From: Micromonospora sp. HK10
GTDB lineage: Bacteria; Actinomycetota; Actinomycetes; Mycobacteriales; Micromonosporaceae
Reading direction: 5' to 3'
DNA: 64,000 nucleotides
Assembly (NCBI RefSeq): GCF_000982955.1
Contig: NZ_KQ058794.1
Location: 1 to 64,000, forward strand
The notes below the pieces were generated by a model. The model saw nothing but the letters and a program-made list of their open reading frames with translations. It was not told the DNA's origin and did not search any database. Both the position numbers and the translations under genes were made by a program. Of this stretch, positions 1 to 10,047 are shown in pieces; the first letter of the stretch is position 1; every line of letters starts with the position of its first letter.

Positions 1-79
1 CGCCCGACCCCGCGCCGCCCGGCCCCGCGCCGCCCGGCGCCCCCCTCCGCAGCCCGGCACACCCCCCGCCCGCCCTGTC

Positions 80-133
80 GATCATGAAGTTGATGGCGGA
101 GTTGATCTCTGCTGGCGCAACATCTTCATGATC
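80..133. repeat. Imperfect inverted repeat, intergenic
   Basis: Ten-base arms GATCATGAAG (80-89) and CTTCATGATC (124-133) are exact reverse complements, with TTG/CAA (90-92 and 118-120) allowing the stem to extend after a small bulge. It lies just beyond the stop of the leftward VOC gene, so it may act as a transcript end. It may also be one copy of a dispersed intergenic repeat; this cannot be tested from one window. Bases 1-79 are very GC-rich with a 15-base direct repeat (8-22 and 23-37), and I see no gene there. Confidence 0.5.
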
Positions 134-167
134 AACGCGGGTTGGCGGCGGGGCGGGGTGCGTGGGG

Positions 168-563
168 TTAGGGCGTTAGGGGGGCGAAGAGGTCTACGGG
201 GGTGCCGTCGGGGTCGTGTACGACGGCGTAGCGCTGGCCCCAGAACGCGTCGAACGGCGGCAGGTGGCCGTGGTGGCCGGCGGCGGTCAGGTCGGCGTAC
301 CAGCGGTCGACCTCGGCGGGGTCGGCGCAGCGGAACGCCAGGGCGGCGCGCGGGCCGCCGCTGGGCGGGGTGTAGCCGGGGTCGAAGCCGCGGATCGTGT
401 CGACGGTGTCCCAGGCCAGCCGGAGGCCGCTGTCGAGGGTGATCTCCACGTGCGGCTCGTGCTCGGCGCCGGCCGGGACCGGCAGGCCGAGCCGGCGGTA
501 GAACTCCAGCGTGCGGCCCATGTCGGTGACGATCAGGCCGATCAGGTCGAAGTGCGGTGTCAT
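168..563 (-). CDS. VOC family (glyoxalase/bleomycin-resistance fold) protein
   Basis: A 131-residue single-domain protein of the vicinal oxygen chelate superfamily. Its opening (TDMGRTLEFYRRLG) and closing (VVHDPDGTPVDLFAPL) are the usual edges of the two beta-alpha-beta-beta-beta modules. Family members bind a divalent metal or a small hydrophobic ligand; the substrate cannot be read from sequence. I place the start at the ATG at 563 because upstream in-frame residues do not resemble the family and a TACCGT -10-like box (570-575) sits six bases before it, which suggests a leaderless transcript. It runs divergently from the small membrane protein gene at 745. It is not a 4-hydroxymandelate synthase, which is far longer. 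Confidence 0.8.
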   Translation of the reverse strand: MTPHFDLIGLIVTDMGRTLEFYRRLGLPVPAGAEHEPHVEITLDSGLRLAWDTVDTIRGFDPGYTPPSGGPRAALAFRCADPAEVDRWYADLTAAGHHGHLPPFDAFWGQRYAVVHDPDGTPVDLFAPLTP

Positions 564-569
564 GCCGCC

Positions 570-575
570 ACGGTA
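570..575 (-). promoter_or_regulatory. -10 box, leaderless start of VOC gene
   Basis: On the minus strand the bases read TACCGT, matching TANNNT, and the ATG follows after six bases. There is no Shine-Dalgarno sequence, so transcription probably starts at or next to the ATG. Confidence 0.4.
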
Positions 576-744
576 GGTAGCGGTGGTGCCGGCCGTCTTG
601 AACGGATCGGACGGGGGTGGTGTGGCCGGTGTGGCCCGCACGGTGGGGGTCGAGGGCGTACCGTGGGGACAAGTCCGCCTAAGAGGGGCGAAAGCCCTTA
701 TTTCGGCATGGGTTTGGACGACCGGCGAGGGAAGGGAGTCAGCC

Positions 745-894
745 GTGACGCACCTGGCCTACCTGGACGCGGGGTCCGGCAGCCTGATCGTGCAGGCGGT
801 GGTCGGTGGGGTCGCCGGCGCCGCGGTGGCCGCGAAGCTCTACTGGCGGCGGCTGGTCGCCCGGTTCCGGCGTCAGCCGACCGATCAGGGCTGA
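745..894 (+). CDS. Small single-pass membrane protein upstream of methyltransferase
   Basis: A 49-residue protein starting at the GTG at 745, preceded by a GAAGGGAG ribosome-binding stretch. It opens with THLAYLDAGSGSLIVQ, has one hydrophobic segment (about residues 12-32, rich in V, G and A) and ends in a basic tail (YWRRLVARFRRQ). This predicts an N-out, C-in single-span protein. It ends four bases before the methyltransferase start, so the two and the sulfatase-like gene form one operon. Its role is unknown; an accessory to envelope polymer modification is inferred from position. A longer reading from an upstream ATG at 583 is unlikely because the extra residues look like translated spacer. 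Confidence 0.7.
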   Translation: MTHLAYLDAGSGSLIVQAVVGGVAGAAVAAKLYWRRLVARFRRQPTDQG

Positions 895-898
895 CCGC

Positions 899-2314
899 GT
901 GGTCGTCTCCGACACCGGCGTACGCGTCGAACCCGGCTCCTTCCGGGACCCCGGCAACCGGGTCTTCCACCGTCACGGCGAGGTGTTCCGCGGCCTGGAC
1001 GAGCGCTCCGCCCGGGACTGGCGGGCCCTCGCGGCCAGCGACTTCTTCCGCGACCTGCTCGCCACCGGCCGGGTCTGCGGCACCGAGGAGCTGCTGCCCA
1101 CCCCGGTGGACCTGCCGTGGGCCACGGTGCTGCGGCACGAGCGCATCCCGTTCGTCAGCCACCCCTACGAGTGGTCGTACGGGATGCTGCGCGACGCGGC
1201 CCTGCTGCACCTGGAGATTCTCGCGGCGGCCCTGGCCGCCGGGTTCACCCTCAAGGACGGCTCGGCCTACAACCTCCAGTGGCGGGGCGCCACGCCGGTC
1301 TTCATCGACGTGGGCTCGTTCGAGCCGGCCCGCGACGGGGAGCCCTGGGCCGGGTACCGGCAGTTCTGCCAGACCCTGCTCTATCCGCTGCTGCTCCAGG
1401 CCCACCTGGGGCTGGACTTCCAGCCGTGGCTGCGGGCCCGCATCGACGGCATCGAGCCGGAGCAGATGCGCCGGCTGTTCGCCGGCACCCGCCGGCTGCG
1501 GGCCGGGGTGCTCACCCACGTCCACCTGCACGGCGCGATGCAGGCCCGCAACGCGGGCGCCAGCACCACCGACGTCCGCGCCCAGCTCCGCGCGGCCGGC
1601 TACACCCGGGAGCTGGCCCTGGCGACGGTACGCGGGCTGACGAAGCTCGTCCGCCGGCTGGACCACCGGCCCGCGGACAGCCACTGGGTCGACTACCAGC
1701 GCACCTGCGCGTACTCGGTGCCGGACCGGCAGGCCAAGGAGCAGTTCGTCGATCGTGCGGTGGCGGCCACCGGTGGCGGCCTCGCGCTCGACCTGGGCGC
1801 CAACGACGGCCGGTACGCCCGGATCGCCGCCCGGCACGCCGATCACGTGGTCGCGGTCGAGCAGGACCCGGCGGTGGTCGACGCGCTCTACCAGGCGCTG
1901 CGGGACGAGGGCGAGCAGCGGATCCTGCCGCTGGTCATGGACCTGGCCGACCCGTCGCCCGGCGGGGGCTGGCGGGGGGTGGAGCGGGCCGCCTTCGCCG
2001 ACCGGTCCGGGGCCGACACGGTCCTGGCCCTGGCGCTCGTGCACCACCTGGCGCTGGGCCGCAACGTCCCGCTCGCCGAGGTGCTGGACCAGCTCGTGGG
2101 TCTCGGCACCGCGGGCGGCACCCTGGTGGTGGAGTTCGTCCACCCCGAGGACCCGATGGCCCGCCGGCTGCTCGACAACAAGCCGGACGGGCTCTTCCCC
2201 GACTACCGCCGGGACACCTTCGAGTCGCTGCTCGCGGCCCGGGGCCGGCTCGTCCGCCGGGTCGAGCTGCCGTCGGGCACCCGGACGCTCTACCAGGTGG
2301 CCCTGGGTGGCTGA
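899..2314 (+). CDS. Class I SAM-dependent methyltransferase, NoeA-like two-domain type
   Basis: A 471-residue protein with an N-terminal domain typical of nodulation-protein NoeA-like methyltransferases (LKDGSAYNLQW followed by PVFIDVGSFEP) and a C-terminal Rossmann methyltransferase domain. The SAM-binding glycine loop is ALDLGANDGRYARIAA, followed by VVAVEQDP (acidic ribose-binding strand) and a later DTVLALALVHHLALG segment. The substrate is unknown; relatives sit in glycan modification loci. The GTG at 899 is chosen because earlier in-frame codons overlap the preceding gene. The stop overlaps the start of the sulfatase-like gene by eight bases, which implies translational coupling. Confidence 0.8.
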   Translation: MVVSDTGVRVEPGSFRDPGNRVFHRHGEVFRGLDERSARDWRALAASDFFRDLLATGRVCGTEELLPTPVDLPWATVLRHERIPFVSHPYEWSYGMLRDAALLHLEILAAALAAGFTLKDGSAYNLQWRGATPVFIDVGSFEPARDGEPWAGYRQFCQTLLYPLLLQAHLGLDFQPWLRARIDGIEPEQMRRLFAGTRRLRAGVLTHVHLHGAMQARNAGASTTDVRAQLRAAGYTRELALATVRGLTKLVRRLDHRPADSHWVDYQRTCAYSVPDRQAKEQFVDRAVAATGGGLALDLGANDGRYARIAARHADHVVAVEQDPAVVDALYQALRDEGEQRILPLVMDLADPSPGGGWRGVERAAFADRSGADTVLALALVHHLALGRNVPLAEVLDQLVGLGTAGGTLVVEFVHPEDPMARRLLDNKPDGLFPDYRRDTFESLLAARGRLVRRVELPSGTRTLYQVALGG

Positions 2315-4352
2315 GCGGACCCTCGCCCCGGCGGAGGCCGTACCGGCCCCGCCCGGGCGGCCGCGGAGCGGGACCGGCTGGCGGGCCGAGGCCGGCCGGC
2401 TGGCGGAGGTGGTCGCGCTGGTCGGGCTGGTGGTCACCCAGCCGCTGCTGGACGTGCTCGGCCACAGCCCCGACTTCTTCCTGTTCCACCAGGCCACCCG
2501 GCTGGACGCGCTGGCGCTGGTGGCCCTGGTGGCGATCGCGCCGACCGTGCCGTTCGCCCTGCTCGGCGCGGCCAGCCTGGCCGCCGGCCGGGCCGTCCGG
2601 GCGGCCGTGCACACGCTGCTGGTCGGGCTGCTGCTGGCCGCGCTGGCGGTCCAGGTCGGGCGGCACGGCACGCCGCTGCGGGGCGTACCGCTGCTGCTGG
2701 TGGCCGGGGTGGCCGGGGTGGCTGGGGCGCTCGCGCACCGGCGGTGGCGGGCCCTCGGGCGGGTGTTGCGGGTGGCCGCGGTGGGCCCCCTGGTCTTCGT
2801 CGGGCTGTTCCTGTTCGCCTCGCCCGCCTCCGCGGTGGTGCTGCCGCGCGGGCACGACGGCGCGGCCGGGGTGGCCAGCGCGGCCGGTCACCCTCCGGTG
2901 GTGATGATCGTGCTGGACGAGCTGCCCCTGGTGTCCCTGCTCGGCCCGGGCGGCACCATCGACGCGACCCGCTACCCGCACTTCGCCGAGTTGGCCGCGG
3001 GCTCGACCTGGTACCGCAACGCCACCGGGGTCAGCGGCTGGACCCCGTACGCGCTGCCGGCCATGCTGACCGGCCGGTACCCGGCGCAGGGGCTGGCCCC
3101 GCACTACTCGCAGTACCCGGACAACCTGTTCACCGCCCTCGGCGGCCTGTACGACATCAAGGCCGAGGAGAGCATCACCCGGCTCTGCCCGCCCAGCCGC
3201 TGCGAGCAGCCGGCCAGCCGGCCGCAGGGGCTCGGGGTGCTGGTCCGGGAGAGCGGCCGGCTGCTGGGCCAGGTCACCGCGCCGGTGGAGAGCCGGGTCG
3301 ACCCGGAGGACTCGTACCGGGAGCTGACCCGGGCCGAGGCCGGGCTCGACGCCGCCGAGCCGGTCCCGGCGGACCCGAAGTTCCGCTGGGACACCCTGGA
3401 CGACAACCAACCGGCCCGGTTCACCACGTTCCTGGCCGGGCTGCGCCCGTCGGCCCAGCCCACCCTGCACTTCCTGCACCTGCTGATGCCGCACTCGCCG
3501 TGGCGGTACCTGCCGTCCGGCGCGCAGTACGCCGCGCCGGAGGACCTGCCCAACGACGGCGCCGGCTGGGTCGAGCTGGCCCGGGAGCGGCATCTGGCGC
3601 AGCTCGGCTACACCGACCGGCTGATCGGCGAGACGCTGCGTACCCTGCGCGCCACCGGCCTGTACGACAAGGCCCTGGTGCTGGTCACCGCCGACCACGG
3701 GGTGAGCTTCCGGCAGGACTGGCAGGGGCGCGGGCTGGACGCCATCCAGCACGCCCCCGACCAGGTGGCCTGGGTGCCGCTGTTCGTCAAGGAGCCGGGC
3801 CAGCGGGCCGGCCGGGTCGACGACCGCAACTGGGAGCACGTGGACCTGCTGCCCACCATCCTCGACGAGACCCACATCCGGGTGCCCTGGCGGATGGACG
3901 GCAGCCCGGCGCGGCTGGCCCCCCGGCAGCGGGCCGACAAACGCTTCTACGACCGGCCGGGGCAGCCGCTGACCATCACCGGCGGGGTGCCGGCCCCGCC
4001 GCCCACGCCCGCCCCGGACCCGCTGGTGGGCACCCGGGTCGGGGACCGGCCCGCCGGGGGTACGGCCACCGTGGCGAACCTCGACGCGTTCCGCGCCGTG
4101 GACCCGGCCCACGGCCAGTTGCCCGCCCTCGTCTGGGGCACCGTGCCGGCGTCGGTGCCGGACGGCACCCGGCTCGCGGTGGCGGTCAACGGCACCGTGG
4201 GGGCGGTCGTCCCGGTGGTCCCGCCCGACGCCGGGGGCCGGCGGTTCGCCGCCTTCCTCCCCGACGACCGGCTCTTCGCCGCCGGCGCCAACCAGCTGGA
4301 CCTCTACCGGGTGGACGGCGCCGGCGGCCTGCGCCGGCTCGCCCTTTCCTGA
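2307..4352 (+). CDS. Membrane-anchored sulfatase-like hydrolase (alkaline phosphatase superfamily)
   Basis: A 681-residue protein. Residues about 25-190 contain several hydrophobic spans (for example LAEVVALVGLVVTQPLLDVL and a stretch ending LFLFASPASAVVL), so the catalytic domain is probably displayed outside the membrane. The domain begins VVMIVLDELPL, has the metal and nucleophile region GWTPYALPAMLTGRYP, and the late motif LVTADHGVSF. The usual Cys or Ser of true sulfatases is replaced in a WTPYALP context, so Thr is the likely nucleophile and a phosphotransferase or phosphohydrolase activity is as likely as sulfatase. It ends in a hydrophilic domain of about 150 residues. The GTG at 2307 overlaps the methyltransferase stop. 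Confidence 0.75.
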   Translation: MAERTLAPAEAVPAPPGRPRSGTGWRAEAGRLAEVVALVGLVVTQPLLDVLGHSPDFFLFHQATRLDALALVALVAIAPTVPFALLGAASLAAGRAVRAAVHTLLVGLLLAALAVQVGRHGTPLRGVPLLLVAGVAGVAGALAHRRWRALGRVLRVAAVGPLVFVGLFLFASPASAVVLPRGHDGAAGVASAAGHPPVVMIVLDELPLVSLLGPGGTIDATRYPHFAELAAGSTWYRNATGVSGWTPYALPAMLTGRYPAQGLAPHYSQYPDNLFTALGGLYDIKAEESITRLCPPSRCEQPASRPQGLGVLVRESGRLLGQVTAPVESRVDPEDSYRELTRAEAGLDAAEPVPADPKFRWDTLDDNQPARFTTFLAGLRPSAQPTLHFLHLLMPHSPWRYLPSGAQYAAPEDLPNDGAGWVELARERHLAQLGYTDRLIGETLRTLRATGLYDKALVLVTADHGVSFRQDWQGRGLDAIQHAPDQVAWVPLFVKEPGQRAGRVDDRNWEHVDLLPTILDETHIRVPWRMDGSPARLAPRQRADKRFYDRPGQPLTITGGVPAPPPTPAPDPLVGTRVGDRPAGGTATVANLDAFRAVDPAHGQLPALVWGTVPASVPDGTRLAVAVNGTVGAVVPVVPPDAGGRRFAAFLPDDRLFAAGANQLDLYRVDGAGGLRRLALS

Positions 4353-4446
4353 GCGCCCGGCCCGTCGGTGCCGGGAGCGCCGTGGCGGCCGGGTCGACGG
4401 CCCCCGGGCCACCTGCGTCGACCCCCGGTGGGCGCGCTTCCATCGG

Positions 4447-4471
4447 GTTTCCGAGCCGGCAAGTCGGGAAT
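4447..4471 (+). promoter_or_regulatory. Possible SigB/SigF-type promoter before citrate synthase
   Basis: GTTT (4447-4450), a 15-base spacer, then GGGAAT (4466-4471). The -10 differs from the GGGTA consensus, so this is a weak call. A TACGGT box at 4529-4534 is an alternative housekeeping -10. Confidence 0.3.
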
Positions 4472-4583
4472 CGGGTGACGCATACCTCACCGAAGAACCA
4501 TGACGAGCGGTGTCCCTCTGACCGTGACTACGGTAAAAGCGAAGGCAACTCAACGAAGATCTTGCCGGCGAAGCGAGGAACAG

Positions 4584-5867
<1,284 letters not shown>

Positions 5868-5883
5868 CGCCGGTCAGACGACG

Positions 5884-5920
5884 AAGGCCGCCGCCCCCGC
5901 GAGGGGGTCGGCGGCCTTTT
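5884..5920 (+). terminator. Intrinsic terminator of gltA
   Basis: AAGGCCGCCG pairs with CGGCGGCCTT around a GC-rich inner stem of five C and five G, followed by TTTT. The 3' end of the opposing AlpA-like gene at 5947 is close, so it may work in both directions. Confidence 0.8.
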
Positions 5921-5946
5921 CGCGTACGCCGGCGACGCCGCTGGCA

Positions 5947-6141
5947 CTAGTCCATCTCGGGTCGCTTCTCGGCGATCCACTTCTCGACGTCCTCGGCGAG
6001 CCACACGTTGCCCATCTGCAGCGTGGCGACCGGCTCGGGGAAGTCGCGGCGGGTGGTGATCTGGTACGCACGCTGGCGTGACACACCGCCCAGAAGCACG
6101 CGAATCTCAGCCGTGCCGAGCAGCCGCAGCCTCTTGGTCAT
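5947..6141 (-). CDS. AlpA/MerR-like small helix-turn-helix protein
   Basis: A 64-residue DNA-binding protein of the AlpA/excisionase-like winged-helix type. RLLGTAEIRVLLGGVSRQRA is the helix-turn-helix, followed by a wing (DFPEPVATLQMGNVWLAEDVEKWI). The family includes phage regulators and excisionases, but here no integrase, prophage or plasmid gene is nearby, so a chromosomal transcription factor is more likely. A minus-strand TAGCGT box (6149-6154) lies seven bases before the ATG and there is no separate ribosome-binding site, so the message is probably leaderless. Confidence 0.8.
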   Translation of the reverse strand: MTKRLRLLGTAEIRVLLGGVSRQRAYQITTRRDFPEPVATLQMGNVWLAEDVEKWIAEKRPEMD

Positions 6142-6148
6142 GCCTCGG

Positions 6149-6154
6149 ACGCTA
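6149..6154 (-). promoter_or_regulatory. -10 box, leaderless start of AlpA-like gene
   Basis: Minus-strand TAGCGT matches TANNNT, seven bases upstream of the ATG at 6141. Confidence 0.4.
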
Positions 6155-6202
6155 GGGCACGGCCGCCGGCCCCGGTAGGGGTCGGCGGCCGTCGGGTCGG
6201 GC

Positions 6203-7603
6203 TCAGCGCAGGCCTGCGGCGGCGAGCAGGTTGCCCTCCGGCAGGGCGGGCAGGGAACGGCCGAGGGCCATCCGCTGCTCCGTCCGGGCGGCGGTGAACC
6301 CGGGATCGCCCGCGATCGCGGCGGCGTACGCGGCGGCCGTGCGGGACGCGATGGCCGACCAGCCGTACTGCTCGTGGACCATGGCGTGGGCCCGGCGGGC
6401 GAGGTCGCGGGCGCGTTCCCGGTCCGACAGCAGCGCGTGCACCGCCTCGGTGAGACCGTCCGGGTCCTGCGGGGCGAAGGTCATCCCGGTGACGCCCGGC
6501 TCGACGATCTCGGCCAGCCCGCCGGTACGCGAGACGGCCAGCGGTGCGCCGGCCGCTGCGCCCTCCAGGGCGACCATGCCGAACGGCTCGTAGATGCTCG
6601 GCACCGCGAAGCAGTCGGCGGCGGCCATCACGGCCGGCAGCTCGGTGCCGCCGAGGAAGCCCGGCATGCTCACCGTGGCGGCCAGCCCGAGCCGGTGCAC
6701 CTCGGCCTCCAGGGTCGCCTTGTACGGCCCGTCGCCCACGATCACCGCGCGCAGGCCGGGGTGCCGGTCGCGCAGCCGCGGCAGCCCGGCGAGCAGGTGC
6801 TGCACGCCCTTCTCGTAGACCAGCCGGCCGGCGAAGGTGATCAGGGGGCCGTCCCCGGCGAACCGGGCCCGGGCGGCGGCGACCGCCGAGGCCGGCACCC
6901 GCCACCGCTGCGGTTCCACCCCGTTGGGCACCACGTCGACCCGGGCCGGCGCCACCCCGAACAGCGCGCCCACCTCGTCGCGCATGTACCCGGAGCAGAC
7001 GATGACCCGGCCGGACTCGCTGGCCAGCCAGTGCTCGACGCCGTGGATGGTGCGGTTCATCTCCTCGGGCAGCCAGCCCTGGTGCCGGCCCGCCTCGGTG
7101 GCGTGGATGGTGCTCACCAGCGGGATGTCCAGGTGCTCGCGCAGCGTCATGGCGGTGTGCGCGACCAGCCAGTCGTGGGCGTGGATGACGTCGTACCCAC
7201 CGGACTCGGCGGCGCGCAGCGCGGCCCGGGTGAGGGTGTGGTTGAAGGCCATCGTCCAGGCCAGCAGGGAACCGGTGGCCAGTGGAAAGGTGACCGGGTC
7301 CTCGGCGGCGCGGACGATCCGCACGCCGTCGGCGTACTCCTCCAGGGGTGCGCCGTCGGCGTGCCGGGTGACGACGGTGACCTCGTGGCCGGCGGCGGCC
7401 AGGGCGACGGAGAGGGCGTGCACGTGGCGGCCGAGGCCGCCGACGAGCACGGGCGGGTACTCCCAGGACAGCATCAGGATGCGGCGGGTCCGGGGCGGCA
7501 CGCCCGGCTGCGGGGGAATGGTGGGGCGGGAGGTGAGGGTGGCCCGGTGGTGGGTCCGGTCCGTCGCGGTGGCGGGCTGCTCGCCGACCCGCAGGATGGT
7601 CAC
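6203..7603 (-). CDS. GT4 glycosyltransferase, actinobacterial glycogen-synthase-like
   Basis: A 466-residue GT-B fold enzyme. The N-terminal domain starts MLSWEYPPVLVGGLGRHVHA, as in starch and glycogen synthase-like enzymes with the glycine-rich nucleotide-sugar loop. The C-terminal domain has TFAGRLVYEKGVQHL and the EX7E-type retaining GT4 motif EPFGMVALEGA. It probably transfers glucose from a nucleotide sugar to an alpha-glucan or related acceptor. The GTG at 7603 is chosen for the GGAG six bases upstream. It lies divergent from glgX-treY-treZ, so it plausibly makes the glucan those genes degrade to trehalose; that link is inference. Confidence 0.85.
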   Translation of the reverse strand: MTILRVGEQPATATDRTHHRATLTSRPTIPPQPGVPPRTRRILMLSWEYPPVLVGGLGRHVHALSVALAAAGHEVTVVTRHADGAPLEEYADGVRIVRAAEDPVTFPLATGSLLAWTMAFNHTLTRAALRAAESGGYDVIHAHDWLVAHTAMTLREHLDIPLVSTIHATEAGRHQGWLPEEMNRTIHGVEHWLASESGRVIVCSGYMRDEVGALFGVAPARVDVVPNGVEPQRWRVPASAVAAARARFAGDGPLITFAGRLVYEKGVQHLLAGLPRLRDRHPGLRAVIVGDGPYKATLEAEVHRLGLAATVSMPGFLGGTELPAVMAAADCFAVPSIYEPFGMVALEGAAAGAPLAVSRTGGLAEIVEPGVTGMTFAPQDPDGLTEAVHALLSDRERARDLARRAHAMVHEQYGWSAIASRTAAAYAAAIAGDPGFTAARTEQRMALGRSLPALPEGNLLAAAGLR

Positions 7604-7924
7604 ATCGATCTCCGTCCGTGCATGCTGACGCACGCCGGCGACAGTGGCGGCGTGGAGGTGCGGTGAGGGTGGCCGAGAGGCCGGGGGTGGACCCGCGCGG
7701 GCGCGCACGTCCACCAACAAGGAAACGCCATCCGGCATCGAGCCGCATCTCGAAAAGGGCGTTGGTGACGGAAGACACCTGACCGCCGGTCGGGGCCGGG
7801 ACGGGCGGATTCGGGCTACCGTCCGAACGGGTGGATTGACAGCGCGTACGGCGGGGCAATAGCGGCGTGCGCATCGGCCGGCCCGCCCGTCCGGTGCGTT
7901 CACGATCATGGCCGAAGGAGCGAC
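7604..7924. other. Divergent promoter region between GT4 gene and glgX
   Basis: About 320 bases without a convincing gene. It must hold the start signals for both divergent transcripts. Apart from a TTGACA on the plus strand (7836-7841), I see no clear operator, repeat or hairpin. Confidence 0.5.
7836..7862 (+). promoter_or_regulatory. Possible housekeeping promoter for glgX
   Basis: An exact TTGACA (7836-7841) is followed after 15 bases by CAATAG. The spacer is short and the -10 is poor, so this is tentative. Confidence 0.3.
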
Positions 7925-10045
<2,121 letters not shown>

Positions 10046-10047
10046 CC

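Noticed and set aside
168..563. 4-hydroxymandelate synthase to complete the arylglycine pathway
   Set aside because: HmaS is a two-module VOC protein of about 350 residues; this one has 131 and lies 53 kb from the cluster.
4500..4583. N-terminal extension of citrate synthase from the ATG at 4500
   Set aside because: The extra 28 residues are not like citrate synthase, and a ribosome-binding site is found directly before the ATG at 4584.
5947..6141. Excisionase marking an integrated element
   Set aside because: AlpA-like fold fits, but there is no integrase, tRNA, attachment-site repeat or phage gene nearby.
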